Below are positions 1 to 12,300 of a DNA stretch of 64,000 nt, piece by piece (the stretch's first letter is position 1; every line of letters starts with the position of its first letter). Source of the stretch: Epinephelus fuscoguttatus (taxonomy: Eukaryota > Chordata > Actinopteri > Perciformes > Serranidae); the NCBI RefSeq assembly GCF_011397635.1, contig NC_064753.1, positions 36,499,822-36,563,821 of the forward strand, read 5' to 3'. The notes under the pieces are model-generated. The model saw only the letters and a list, made by a program, of their open reading frames with translations, was not told where the DNA came from and did not search any database. The translations under genes were made by a program, and so were the position numbers.

Positions 1-496
1 TAAAATTCACAGATCATGCAAATTGCTGAATGTGCATTTACAAACTGCTTCTCATTTGCGAACCTCTCTACATTTGTGAGAGAAATCAGTGTGGTGAATT
101 TTGAGAATCCCCTGACGTTGCAGGTCAACTAACGTCACCATTGGCTTTATTATCCCCTCGTTGTAAATCATGCAATGTTATTGAATTATAATGAGTTGAA
201 GTGTTCTGCTTAGCCAAGTAACATGTTTGAATGAACATAAACTATGAATACACCCTATGTAAGGAGCCATACGATTGGCTGGAAGTGAACACACCTGATG
301 AATCTGTCAATCAGAATCATAAATTTGATTGACAGATTTATCAGCCAGTGATAATGTTCGTTGACCTGCGACATCAGAGGAGTCTCAAAATTCACCACAC
401 AGATTTCTCTCACAAATGTAGAGAGGTTCACAAATGAGAAGCAGTTCGTAAATGCATATTCAGCGATTTGCATAATCTGTGAATTTATATTCCAAG
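1..496. repeat. foldback (inverted repeat) element, edge of window
   Basis: Positions 1 to about 140 are a near-perfect reverse complement of about 355 to 496, with a roughly 215-bp AT-rich spacer. Both arms contain the block tctctacatttgtgagagaa or its complement and a shared gcaggtcaac(g)aac end. No coding potential is conserved; open frames on both strands follow from the palindrome. A foldback or MITE-type DNA element is the simplest reading. The left arm may continue outside the window. Confidence 0.7.
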
Positions 497-537
497 TGTG
501 CCTCAAAATAATATTTGTGAAGCAGAGCGTATGCATT

Positions 538-735
538 TCTGAATTTATATTACAAGTTTGCATGAATTTTTTTATTTGTGAACCAGAGTGTGTGCATTTG
601 CGAAACAGATCATGTGCATTTCCGAATTTATATTACAAGTTTGCATAAACATTATATTTATGAACCACAGCGTATGCATTTGCGAAACAGATTGTGTGCA
701 GTAGTGAGTCCGAAATACAACTACGAACCAGAGCA
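538..735. repeat. degenerate tandem repeats next to the foldback
   Basis: Several imperfect copies of a block reading roughly gtgtgcatttgcgaaacaga, alternating with gaatttatattacaagtttgca, occur in direct orientation. They resemble sequence in the arms of the neighbouring foldback, so they are probably amplified element sequence. Confidence 0.5.
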
Positions 736-799
736 TGTGTATTCGTGAGAAACCCTGCGTGAGTTCATTCATTATGAGACTGATCTGACCCCATATGTG

Positions 800-1098
800 T
801 GTGTCGGTTAAACGTAACCATGTGCATTTGTTGTTGAGTGATAAAACCTCAATTCGCGGTGTTGTACTGACGTAGTGAGTGTATTTTGAAAGAGACTGTA
901 TGCAAACAGTAAATTTCCTGTGAAAACAGAAGTGTATTTTGAAAGAAGACAAGTATGTAACAGGCAAAAGTTGACACGGTGTCCCAGAACGTCAACAACC
1001 AATGCACCCAGAGTACCTTGCACATCATATCTGGACGTAGAAAGTCCATGACCAAACGTCGATATGTGACGAGGTCGGAGTGAGAATGTGTTGCACTA
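800..1098 (-). repeat. dispersed repeat family R1, copy A
   Basis: This copy contains the family hallmarks: gacggagtgagaatgtgttg-type end, tgtcccagaacgtcaacaac, and ggaaatttcctgtgaaaac-type core. Other copies in this window are at 1523-1830, 16980-17337, 38045-38225 and 50247-50690. Copy A is inverted relative to copy B, and the two face each other across a spacer of about 425 bp. Probably a non-autonomous DNA element; class not assigned. Confidence 0.65.
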
Positions 1099-1522
1099 TT
1101 AATTCCGTGTTACTGTTTGTGTCAAAGCAGTCTGGTGGCTGTGGACAGGAGCAGCAGCAAAGCAGATTTTAGCCTCTTAAAACAAAGGACCACCTGAATT
1201 AATAAACATCAGTTTAAAATATGCTATATTAAGACTATTGTACAGCTTTACCTTGCTGTGAGACAGCCCTCTCTGACAGGCAACAGAAGCCATAACTGAT
1301 GCTCTCTTCAAAGCCACCAGACTACATTGACAGGAACAGTAATTTTACCTCCCAGCACACAGGGAGTTGCTGGTCTACTGCTGACTCCAGTTGATTTGTT
1401 ACTATGTGACTGATGTAGCATACAAAGCATAAAAAAGGTTTATATGTAAACTGTAAAAAAAAAAATCTGTGTAATATGGTAAAATACTGGTTGTGTTGGT
1501 TGCCAGAACTTCACCATCAAAA
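1099..1522. other. spacer between inverted R1 copies, no gene seen
   Basis: No exon or conserved protein is visible. The stretch around 1310-1420 (ending near gttgctggtctactgctg) resembles part of the TTAA-flanked element at 25247-25848, so it is probably older repeat sequence. Confidence 0.4.
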
Positions 1523-1830
1523 ACAACACATTCTCACTCCGTCACATATTGGCGTTTGGTCATGGACTTTCCACGTCCACATACAATGTGCAAGGTTCCC
1601 TGTGTGTGTTGGTTTTTGACGTTCTGGGACGTTGCATCAAGTTCTGCCTGTTACATGCATTCGTCTTTCAAAATACACTTCTGTTTTCACAGGAAATTTA
1701 ACGTTTACATACAGTCTCTTTGAAAATACAGCACTTCATCGGTACAACACAGCGACTTGACATTTTTTTTTCCTTCAATAACAAACACACGTGGTTGAGT
1801 TTAGGAAAAAAGAACAGGATTTGGCTTTAT
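1523..1830 (+). repeat. dispersed repeat family R1, copy B
   Basis: Begins acaacacattctcactccgt and carries the same core as copies C to E (a tttcacaggaaat block followed by acatacagtctctttgaaaa). Its 3' part, with acacacgtggttgagtttagg, is also found inverted upstream of copy C. Confidence 0.65.
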
Positions 1831-2604
1831 AATCTTCATCAGACTTTCAGCACCTTAGCTTTCCTCCTTGTCCTGTTGCGTTTTCCCCCCTAAAACATAA
1901 ACTTGCTCGAGGGAAATATGAATTTAAATCACTGAGGTAAAAAATGCAGGAAGTTGTATTTGTTTTTCGTATAAAATGTATATATACAGATGTGGAATTG
2001 ATTCAACACTAATTAAGAAAAGTCTTTAACAGTGTCTCTGTTGGTGGGCCGTCTTCACCTCTTCCTTTAATATTAGACAGTGTCAGAGCTGTTCCCTGAA
2101 GGCCTGTTTGAGCATCTGCAGCTCCAACGTGACGTCCAAGCCCACAGCGGATGCACATGGTGCGTTACGGCAAATTCAGCTGAACTGACTGAACCTCTGT
2201 TGCAGACTGAAGCTGAGTCAGCAGCCTGTGCGTCTAAGTGTCTGTGTGTGAATGTAACTTTACTGCTTTAAAGTCACAGGAAACAACCCACAGGGCATGA
2301 TACCTAATTAGTGTGAGTGCACAACATTATATACATACGTAATGAGTATGTAGGGATTTTCCAATAGGCTGAAATCCTGCTCTTGTAGTTTCTTGTAATT
2401 TCATTCATGTTAATAATAAGTGGCCTGAATGCTTCTGAGTCAAGTTAATGACATGGCTTAAATCTACTACATTTACTATTAAAGGATTAAACTGATGGAT
2501 AGCAAAGATCATACTGTTAGATAGTGTAAATCTTACATTTGAAGGAATAGAAAATCTTGATTTATATATTTCCAGCCTACTTAGTTATTTTATATGTGGC
2601 AAAG
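1831..2604. other. AT-rich intergenic DNA, nothing recognised
   Basis: A small open frame at 2080-2271 has no recognisable domain and no supporting splice or start context. I see no RNA gene or convincing exon. Confidence 0.4.
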
Positions 2605-2608
2605 TTGA

Positions 2609-3855
2609 AGGAATAGTTTGACATTTTGGGAAATGCACTTAATTGCTTTCTTGCAGAGTTAGATGAGAAGATAGATAAAAATCTACAGTCAGCAGCTGCT
2701 TAGCTTAGCTTAGCTTAGCATAAAGACCGGACAAAGGGGGAAAAAGCTGGCTTAGTAATTAACATGTTATATTTCATTTGTTTAATTTGTACAAAAACAA
2801 AAGTGTAAAAAAATTGTCAGGCTAGCTGTTTCCCCCTGTTTCCAGTCTTTGTGCTAAGCTAAGCTAAGCCTTGTATAAAAGCCATGTATCACAAACACAG
2901 ACATATAATAAATGAATGGAAATGGGAACTTCTGAGTTCTCTGTCGGAAATTTCAACTAGAACACCGCCTGAATTCAAATATCCAGCTTGGAAAGTCAAA
3001 AGAACCTCACCAACGTTGACCTCAAAACCCAATATGGCTGCTCAGAGCATCAACAGTAGTGAAAGTTGTTTATGCTGTTTATTAACACTCATGTCTAATT
3101 TTGTCTCACCAAAACGGTCATACATACAATACTATCAAATTTCTATATGACAGCATGTTGCTACGGTATTTGTAATCACAAATCACACTGTAATGCATCG
3201 TTATCAATTGGTATTGTAAACACTAGCTTCTTTTACATTGCCTGTTCAAGGTGGGAATATCACACTGTTATGCCACCTGACCGTGCTGTATACAGGTATA
3301 TAGGAATGGAGGGACAGGGTGGTCTGCCTTTAATCCACCATTGGAGGCAGTTATAGCGGTGTCTGTATAAAAAAGACAGTCTACAGGACAGGATCGTGGG
3401 CGGCATGTGTGACATTTTGACGATGTGTTATCCATGTGACCCACCACGGGAGATTTTACAAAAATAGCTGTTGGCAATTAGTGGTTTACTCACAGAAGAA
3501 GAAATGCGGCTGTAAATGTCTGCAAATTGGGAACACAGTGAGGTTCGGGAGCTACTTCCCTCACCATGTAACAGGGATGGTAAATGATTGTTACTGACAC
3601 GTTAGTGCCATTGTTGTTGTTTAGAAAGAACTGCCAACCTGTGTGTTATATGTCATACTAGAGGCCGATGCTAATGTGACACACCTCTTTTGATTCTGCA
3701 AAGCAGTGTATGATCACACACTGAAGCAGAATGCTGCTGCAATCATTTGGTTCTGATATATATATATTTTTTTTGTCATTTTTTTCCCCCTGGTGTGAAA
3801 AGGCCTTATCTGTTGGCAAGAAAGCCAATTGTTCCCAAAATATTGAACTATTCCT
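2609..3855. mobile_element. non-autonomous DNA transposon with TIRs, TTAA-type
   Basis: The left end aggaatagtttgacattttg is the imperfect reverse complement of the right end near 3806-3855 (…tattgaactattcct). The flanks are TTGA on the left and TTAA on the right, consistent with a decayed TTAA target duplication. Internal gcttagctta arrays near 2701 and 2855 are inverted relative to each other. No intact transposase is visible. Confidence 0.6.
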
Positions 3856-3859
3856 TTAA

Positions 3860-4607
3860 AAAGAACCATAAAAATGTAGTTATTTACTTGCAGATCTCCG
3901 GCCTTTATTCATCCTGCTAGGCCACAGATGTCTTAATGGGCTGCGATTCCCTCAATAAGTTTCCTGTTTGAGAAAAGACAGGCACAGACATCTATAATCA
4001 TAAACTGTGCACAACTGTGTTATACAGATTTCTTAATTCAAAACAAATTTTAAGAATCTGGGATTTCTTTCCTATTTCCTTTCAAGCATTATTTTGACCG
4101 CTTTATCACAAACATTTTTAGATTAAGTGAAATATAACGTCCCAGGTTTCATGAACTCAAGCATGAGCTTATAAACGAGTGCTGTTCGGACACTAAAAGC
4201 ACGTGTGCGCTCGTTCCACCGCCCCAGTGGTCAGACCGGACAGGAAGAGAAGTGCTGAGTGATGGGTCAGGGGTTCAGAGGTGAACATCTGTGTAAGGGA
4301 GGAAAGCTCGGGGCCCTGCCGTGAGCGGCCTGTGATCTGTCTCCACAGCTGTGTGATTCCAAAAGTCATGTGAGTGTGAGCAAACACACCTGCTGAAAGG
4401 CATGCTGGGAGTGCAGCTTAGTCCTGTCCACTCACACCGGGAGATTTAAGTTGCGTCTGCCAACTCAAATACACTCGGTGGAACGTCTGGCAATCTAAGG
4501 ACAGTATCTGGGTTTCAAATCTACAACCTGCCACATTACCCTCACTCAGCAGAGCGGTGGGAGTACGACTGCTACAGTTATACAGAGTGCAGAGCTACAC
4601 TATAAGT
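3860..4607. other. intergenic DNA, nothing recognised
   Basis: No exon, RNA gene or terminal repeat was found. Short open frames lack domains. Confidence 0.35.
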
Positions 4608-4611
4608 TTAA

Positions 4612-4861
4612 GGTCCTGTGTGGTTTAGAGGAATCTGTTGGCAGAAATGGTGTATAATATACATGACTATGTTTTTATATGATTTTGTTTCCTTAGAATG
4701 AACCATTTATATCTTTGGATCTTCCAAACATTGGTTCTAGATTGGGCCATTTGCATTTTTTGGATTGGCCACCACAGTTCTCACACACGTTTGGCTCACA
4801 GGAGAAGTTTCAGTTCTGCAATCTCACCACTTCATGACACTAAATCCTACACATTGGACCT
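4612..4861. mobile_element. MITE with TTAA flanks (cagtgtgtag/taggattt family)
   Basis: A 250-bp unit bounded by TTAA on both sides (4608-4611 and 4862-4865). The ends ggtcctgtgtggtttag and ctaaatcctacacattggacc are imperfect inverted copies. The same terminal motif recurs at 11525-12226, 54942-56570 and 58471, so this is one family. Confidence 0.65.
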
Positions 4862-5504
4862 TTAAAATCATCTAACAGCCATGTGGTAAATTATTCAAAA
4901 AGTGATTTACTTCAGTTAGTTCTTCAGAGAGAGACTAACAAAGTAGGAGCCAGACAAACAGCAAACTATTATATTTTCCATTCCTTGAGGCCTGAAATAA
5001 AAAGTTATGTAATCAAACATGCAGCAGAAAGCACTAAAACTTAGTACTTATTGAAATCACAAGTAACAATCCCACATTTAGAAACTGAAACCAGCAAAAA
5101 TATGATATTTTTACATCATGAAAAAACTAATTTCAACTAATCAGTCTTGTTATCAATTACATATCTGTTAATTAAATAACAGAGTAATCTTTGAAGTCAA
5201 GCATGAAATGAAGACTGCAAATAAATGACAACAAGCCGGTAAGAAAGACAGAATGGAAGCTTTACTAAATTATATATTTAGTAAAACGCATAGGCCATGT
5301 CTACTTTATTGAAGAGATCGGGGGGTAATAAAAGTAGATTCCAAAGCAGTCCATCGTCATGTGAGAAGAGAGTGTTGCTGTACTGGGTGCAAATCAGTGA
5401 AACACTATTAAAAACGTTAAGAAGAGCTTAATTTCTAATACATACAAGAGGCTAACACAATCATGTGATCACATTTTATCTATTCAACCTCTCAGATCTC
5501 AATA

Positions 5505-5645
5505 ATCTGGGACAGCCAGAGGTGGTCTTTGGACTGTGGGAGGAACTCAGGGCTCAGGGAGAACATGCACACTCTGCACAGAAGGACTCCCCCACCCCAG
5601 TGTTCGAACCAGGAGCCCTCTTGCTGTGAGGACCACAGTGCCGCC
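5505..5645 (+). repeat. SINE-like or LINE 3'-tail-like fragment
   Basis: The run from tggtctttggactgtgggag through tgttcgaaccaggagc to gccctcttgctgtgagg matches a tail shared by many fish retroposons (from recollection). A B-box-like ttcgaacc is present but no tRNA fold can be completed, so this is not called a tRNA gene. Confidence 0.5.
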
Positions 5646-6167
5646 TAAAATACTAGCATCAAAATATATCATTACATCTATACTTGATAGACACAGATAT
5701 TATTTACCAGGCTGGTTACTACAATCACACTAACTCACTGTGTCTAAATGCCCTGATGATGAAACTTAGTGATTTGGTATATTACAATATAAAGTTTTAA
5801 TTGTGTAATTTATTATTGTTGGGGGTTTTTTAAAGAATGGTTTACACAACTAATTTTGAGGGTTACAAGTGTGAATATCTTATTTCTTTTTTATTTTATT
5901 TTTTCTTGGGAGGCAGCTTAAATTGATAATACTGCAGGATGGGTGAGCTTTTGCTTCTGGCTGAGCCTTTTCAGTCACCATACTGTTATTTTGTACTGTT
6001 ATACTGTTTGTATTGTTAATATTTACTGTATTATGTGTGATGACTGAATGAAATATTAAACACTATTCAAAGTCAAGTCTTTATTATGTAAAATGGCACA
6101 ACCTAACACATTTTAGTTTTGGGTAAATGTTATTAAAACTGTTTGAGATTAATTATTGTCCTTCATC

Positions 6168-6202
<35 letters not shown>

Positions 6203-7175
6203 TGTTTTATTCTAACAACATGCACATCGCTGCTACAAATGAACAGTTGTTTTTTCTAGAACTTTCCTTTTTTCTACAATTACAGTGAGAAGTGATGGAA
6301 GTGAAAGCTTGTGAAGGTGGAGCTCATTTGTTGCTTTACTGTGTGGTAGCTTGTGAATTTCCCTCAGTGATCAGTAAAGTCTCATATTATCTTGACCTAT
6401 GATAATAGATCATAATTTATTTGTGGATTATACTGTGTATTAAAAATCCAAAAGTGCAATGTAAGTAGTAACTAAAGTAATAAAATAAATGTACTGGAGT
6501 AAAACAAGAAATATTCCCTCTGACATGTATTGAGGTAGAAGTATAAAGAAACAGAAAATAAAAATACTCAAGTAATATAGAAGTACCTTAAAAATGTATT
6601 CAAGCACTGTTTGTCACAAACTGGCTGACTGTTTTTTTTATGTGAAATTCTGCATGTTGCTGTCTTGGCCAGGACTTCCTTTAGAAAGAGACTGCATGGG
6701 AGTTTTCCAGGTTAAATAAAAGCTGAATAACATAGAAATATGTTTAGGAAAAAAAAAAAACACAGTGCTTGAGTAAATGTACATAATTGAAAAAAGAAAG
6801 GGACATCAAAACACATCAGCAGTCGGGGTAATTCCTCTCTTTCAAAACAGGGGAATTTTTCATAAGATGTGATAATACAGTTTTTAAACCAAAGCCTTCT
6901 GGGCTCAATTTGAACTTATGCAAACTTAACAGCAGCAGAATTTATATCCCTGATATCTCTGGATTTCTATGTGATTTTTTATTATCTGTAAACATAAATC
7001 AACATTTGTGGAGGGCAAAATGGAGCTGTAGTTTTCTGGACACTGTCCTGCTGTCGCCATCTAGTGACCAAAGTAGGAACTATTATCAGTAAAAAAAAAA
7101 AAATGTCTCGTGCTTCCTTCTGTTGCAGGAGCCTTAAAGGAACTGTACCGGTTTAATGCAGCAATGTTTAATATA
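5646..7175. other. AT-rich intergenic DNA with a TTA microsatellite
   Basis: A (TTA)n array of about 35 bp lies at 6168-6202. The remainder is AT-rich with homopolymer runs and no recognisable exon. Confidence 0.45.
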
Positions 7176-7179
7176 TTAA

Positions 7180-9021
7180 AGGGAAAGCTCAGATCTTTTG
7201 AAGTGGGGCTATATTAGGTGCTTATCTACAATCAGTACATTACATACAGTAGATGTCAGTCGGCACACCCCCCGTTTAGAGATCAGGCAGGAGTACCACC
7301 CCAGAAGCATCTATTTATCACTGTTGCAATTCAGACTGTTACTGGTGTTTTAATAGTTTGTTTCTAAAAGTATCCTATCTTCTACAAATCAGAGAAATAT
7401 GACCCAAACTACACTGAGCAGGAGACACGTCAGAGGAAAATTCCAAAATCAAATTCTGCTGACTAACATGACATGATGTAATAATGGGAAAGGTTACGCA
7501 ATCATAGGGGGTTCCCAGTTCCAAAATACTCTTCATGGTATATCAGCTGCTGGGACACAGCAGCCAACGAACCGATCTGACGGCAGCGATCAGCTGCAAG
7601 TGTATCAGCTGAGCAGATCAGCTGATCTCAGGGGTGCTGCTAATGATGATGATGATGATGGATATCTCACAACTACTTGAGGTATTTCCACAAATTGTTA
7701 TTGTATGGGTGGGTGGATTACTGCACGCAATGTTTCTGTAAGTCATGAATAATACTTGGAAGACTACTGTGAAGAAACCCATGATATTTTCTAGTAAGCT
7801 TACCGAAATCCACCTGATCCAAGTCCCACAGGTTGTGAGTTGGCCAGTGCATCACGAGTTAATTTACACAGAAGGTGTTCTTTTGCCTTTATAAGTATTG
7901 ATACTGACAAATAATACACTAAAGTAATTAGGTTGGAACCCATGCATACTTCTTACTTAGTGTTTTTGAAATATAACCAATGCTTTTTGACGGTGGCTGA
8001 AGTTACCATAAAAACAAGTCAGTTTCCCAGGATTCCTGTTGCCTCCTGCTCCTGGGACAGAATATCAATCCCTAGTACAAAACAAGTTTTTTACTATGAA
8101 TGTCAACTACTGAAGATGGGGAATCATTCTATATATAGACTGATTACAGTCCTGAATCCATTTATAATTTGTAACAACTAATCATTTATTGATTTTTACC
8201 GTTATCCTGTTACGCTGTCATGTGTAATGTTACGTCAGTTCATAATAACTTTTGCTGATAGCATTAGCCTGTCTCCGCTCAGTCTGTCGCAGGTAGCCTT
8301 ACTCTTGGAACCACTGTTTTCTTTAGGAAAATGTACTTTGGATCCTTTCTCCTCTTTGAGATGCAGTCGTCCTGGTCAAAATGGTCACTGCAGACCCGAT
8401 GGTCTGCAAGGCACAATGTATCCACAGGAGTGTTCGGATCCATCTGCAGCACAACTAGCCACAACTTTAGCGTGTCCATATCCCAAAAAAGGCAGTCTGT
8501 GAAAGCTGTGTGAAGTTTGGCCTGTCGTCTTGTTGGCACAATTCAGATAAGAGCAAACACAAACCATTGGTTTTTTTTTTATCTTTTCCCAATAGTTTAG
8601 ATAACACTAAACCACTTTTCCTTTGTTCCAACACAAGCTATACCAGCTACTGCTAACTTTCCCTCCAACTCACGTTTTTCAAGGCTGTCCTCCAGCAGCA
8701 AATCTCGTCTCATGAGATTTCGAAGTGTCGCCAGATGGGACAATAACAAAAGAGCCGGACAAGTGAAAGGTAAAGAGAAGCTCCAGACACTAATAATAAC
8801 AACCTGAGCCAATCTGCAGTAAAAACGACTACTTTTGATGGACATACAGTGACGGTGTTCAGTTGCCCCATGTGCTTCCATTACGGTCAGTGCGCGGCTG
8901 CTCAGCTAATACTGTCAAGCTCAGTGGTGCACCAATTTCAGAAAATGTTGTTTACGTCACTCTCCTTCACATATTCACATAGGGGCATAGGGTCTAGGTT
9001 GAAAAATGCTGAAGTTATCCT
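7180..9021. mobile_element. TTAA-flanked DNA element carrying a THAP remnant (Kolobok-like?)
   Basis: Bounded by TTAA at 7176-7179 and 9022-9025. Left end agggaaagctcagatctttt and right end (…gctgaagttatccttt) read as weak inverted copies. The left 170 bp is clearly related to the left part of the element at 25247-25848 (both contain acattacatacagta). A broken THAP domain lies inside on the minus strand. Kolobok transposons are known for TTAA duplications and THAP domains, so that superfamily is inferred; the two ends might still belong to different elements. Confidence 0.45.
8279..8567 (-). pseudogene. THAP zinc-finger domain, frameshifted
   Basis: Reading leftward from 8567, one frame gives a start with C-S-Y-L-N-C and S-F-H-R-L-P-F, the usual first half of a THAP (C2CH) finger. 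The second half (L-K-L-W, then V-C-S-D-H-F, then T-V-V-P-R-V, equivalent to the AVPTIF box) is in another frame (from 8539). One frameshift near 8480 therefore separates the first Cys pair from the Cys-His pair. THAP domains bind DNA; in fish they occur in host genes and in P-like and Kolobok-like transposases. The setting inside a transposon favours a transposase remnant. Confidence 0.6.
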
Positions 9022-9243
9022 TTAATGACCTTTGCAGAGGTGACAGACCAAAGCGCTCCCTGTCGTCCATTAATTCCTGATAATAGACGCCTCATCGGGC
9101 ACTGTCCCCTATATGTTTAAAAATATAGGGCCGTTAAAAAAACATTAATTTATTTGAAGCAGCACTGATATTATATTTCACAAAAACTCAGATATACAGC
9201 ATTTTAAGTTCATTCCATTTAATCAAAGCCACAAAGGGCTGAT

Positions 9244-9249
9244 TTTATT
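9244..9249 (-). terminator. possible poly(A) signal AATAAA of the flavoprotein gene
   Basis: AATAAA on the minus strand about 70 bp beyond the stop codon at 9319-9321. Placement is right for a short 3' UTR, but AT-rich DNA makes chance occurrence likely. Confidence 0.35.
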
Positions 9250-9318
9250 TTCCTTTGACCTGGATAATCAAGAATAGATGACTGCTCACTCACGAGCCTC
9301 TCGGGCTAAACTGTAAAG

Positions 9319-12300
9319 TTAAAGCCACAGCAGGCCTTGCATCTGTTGAATATATTCTTCAGTTTTAGATTTCTCCCCACTCAGTTCAGCAGCCTCTGTA
9401 ATGTCGTGCTGTTGACGGCGCATGATGTCTTTGGCGATCCGCATGCTGGCAGCCTGTCCACCTGCCAGGTTTACTGCATGAGGTCCAACCTGTGTGCAGG
9501 GAAAATGACATATTATTGTGAAGAACTACTTTTGGATATCAAAATAATAGAAATAGTAGACAACCTACCCGTAGAGCGGTGTACTGCCCCATCAGGTAGA
9601 GCGGGCACCCTTCCGCCCACTGTAAGCTTTCTGATATGCACGGCCAACCATCTAATACCTTGATGGAGGGACATGTTTCATGAATCCGTCAGGACTGCCA
9701 TGTTCAGGTTACAAATATGACACATGCTATCATTATTTGTATGTTTAACCCACCTGAATGGGGAATTCCTTCATCACCTCAGAAAGTAAAGGGTCCTGTT
9801 TGACATCAAGTTTGCAGCCGGTGGCGAGCCAGATCATGTCTCCAGTCCAGTGGTCCCCAGTGCTGAGGGAGAGGCTCCAGGCCTGACTCCTGTAGCACCA
9901 GCTGGCTTCACTCACCTGCATGAGATTCAGACAGAAACTTCACCACGTACCTCACCTTATCTCATCTCACTCTCAAAAGCTAGCCTCTAGCCTAGATGCA
10001 CATGTACCTGACAGTATGTCTTCACGTCCACCTGTCCATTCAGAATGAACGGCTGCAGGTGGATGTAGGCCTCTGGTGTTACGGCTCCTCCTTTCCTCGC
10101 CTGGCGAATCATAGCCAGCCGTTTGTGGAGACTCCGTTCATTGTAGAACTGCCGCAGGTAGGCTTGGCCATCCATCTTGATGCCGTGCTCCACGTGAGAG
10201 TAACGGCCCACCAAGCTCTCCACGTCGCCCACATCAAACTGCTTTAACTGTGGAGCAAACAAAGAAGACTGATCCAGGTGCTGGAGGTAGACCGGTGTAT
10301 ATCTCCAGTAATGGTTGGTCTTCATGCAGTGTCACACTGTCACTAGACCTGAAGGTGCTTCCTCATGACCCATGTGACATGGCTGGCACCTTGCTGCAGG
10401 GCAATTGAGACGACATGAGCGCTGGTCAGACCTCCACCAACTACCAATACTCTCTGCCCTGCCTCACACACTACACACAGTTCTACACACACATAGGCAG
10501 TGGTGGAATAAGAATTTAGATCTTTTACTTAAAGCTGTAGTTGGTAACTTTAATAAAAAAATAACTTTTTGTCATATTTGCTGTAACTGTGGTTGGTTGT
10601 TTTAGTTGCGGTGGATTCTATGAGGAGGCAGAGGGACAATTCTTTTTTCCAGATTTTCTGTCTCACTACAAACAGCATACACTTTGAACACAGGTAAAAA
10701 ACATAGTTCAGTCAGGACCTCTTTAGTCAAAGAAACTTTATTTCCATTCCCAGTATTATATTTGTGCTGGATTATATTTGAGACTGGATTGTTACTGCTG
10801 TGAGTATATAGTGACAGTTTCAGCAAATATGATGAAAAGTTATTTTTAAGTGTAAGTAGCAATATCACAGTGTTAAAATACTCTGTTACAAGTAAAAGTC
10901 CTGCAATCAAAACTTTACTTAAAGATGTACTATGCAGGATTTTCCTGAAGAACAATGCATAGACTCATACAGAAGTAATTCCTCTGAATCATCACTTATG
11001 ATGCGCCTATAGTTTGTGAATTTTTCTGTAGAGACTCTGCCATCTGTCAGTATTTTTTCATTTTCTTCTTATTTTCAGTGTTTGGGACGTTACAGGAGTG
11101 TACCTCCACAGTGCTCAGGTGACGGCGGGGTGTTATAAAAAAGTAGCAACCAGGTGCCAGACTGTACACAGCAGAAATTTAAGAGACACCGTGCCAAAAA
11201 AATGCAAATATAGCTGAGCAAAATGCCAAATGAGAGTGAATTGCGGTTGGCTTTAACTTTGCTAGCAAGTGTGCTTATAATCAGTAACAAACAATCCTGC
11301 ATAGTATAGCTTTAAGTTAAAAGTAGAAAATTATGAGCAACAAAAAGTAGGAAAAGTAAAAAGTACTCATTCAGTAGCAGAACGGCCCCCGTCATTGTAA
11401 TGTTACCGCATCATCTGTTATATTATCCGATTATTATTACTATAACATTATTATTAATGCTTTGTAGCTGTCAAGGTGGAGCTTTAACTACCATACTTTA
11501 TAAACTTTGATATTTGGTAATTAAGGCCTTATCCAGTGTGTAAGATTTAGGGGGATTTAGTGGCATCTAACAGTGAGGATTGCAGATTGCAACCAGCTGA
11601 AACTTCTCTCAGTTTCAGGAGATCTTTAACATGAGCCGAATTATCTGCAGACGTCTCTTCCTCTCCAAAACAGACTGGCCAGGTGATTAAAACAAGTAAA
11701 AATACAAAATAAAGCAGTTTCTCATCACAAATCAGTGTTTCTCTGATGCTGTTTGGCACACCGTACGTAACCTAGTACCTGCTAATCTTATCTTATCTTT
11801 ATCTGATAACTTAAGATCCATTCATACATTCAGAGGTTTTTACTGGGAGTTGAATTATCCTCTGAGGTCTCTTCCTCTCCAAAACAAACTGTCAACAGAA
11901 GAAGCAGTTTCACCAAAAAAAAAAGAAAAAAAAAAGTGTTTTTCTGATGCTGCTCATCGCGAAGGGGCTGCTGACTATGGTGGCTGATGCAAAAAATGCA
12001 AATGGCCCTATTTAGAGCCAGTGTTTGGTTTTGAAACATGATGACGCAACGTGGTAATCTCGGTAGACAAGCACTCACTCCCAATGTGGATATTTAAAGT
12101 TTATTCTAAGGTAACAAAAACACAATGATTCTTATTTTCAGGTGACTATACACTAAAGAAAACATCCTTATTATATTATATTTCATTTCTGCCAGTATAT
12201 CAGCCTTAATCTTACACACTGGACCTTTAACAATACATCATTTTAGAAACTTGTGATACATTTTATGTTTATCTGTTTATCTCTATCTAAAGCTGTCATA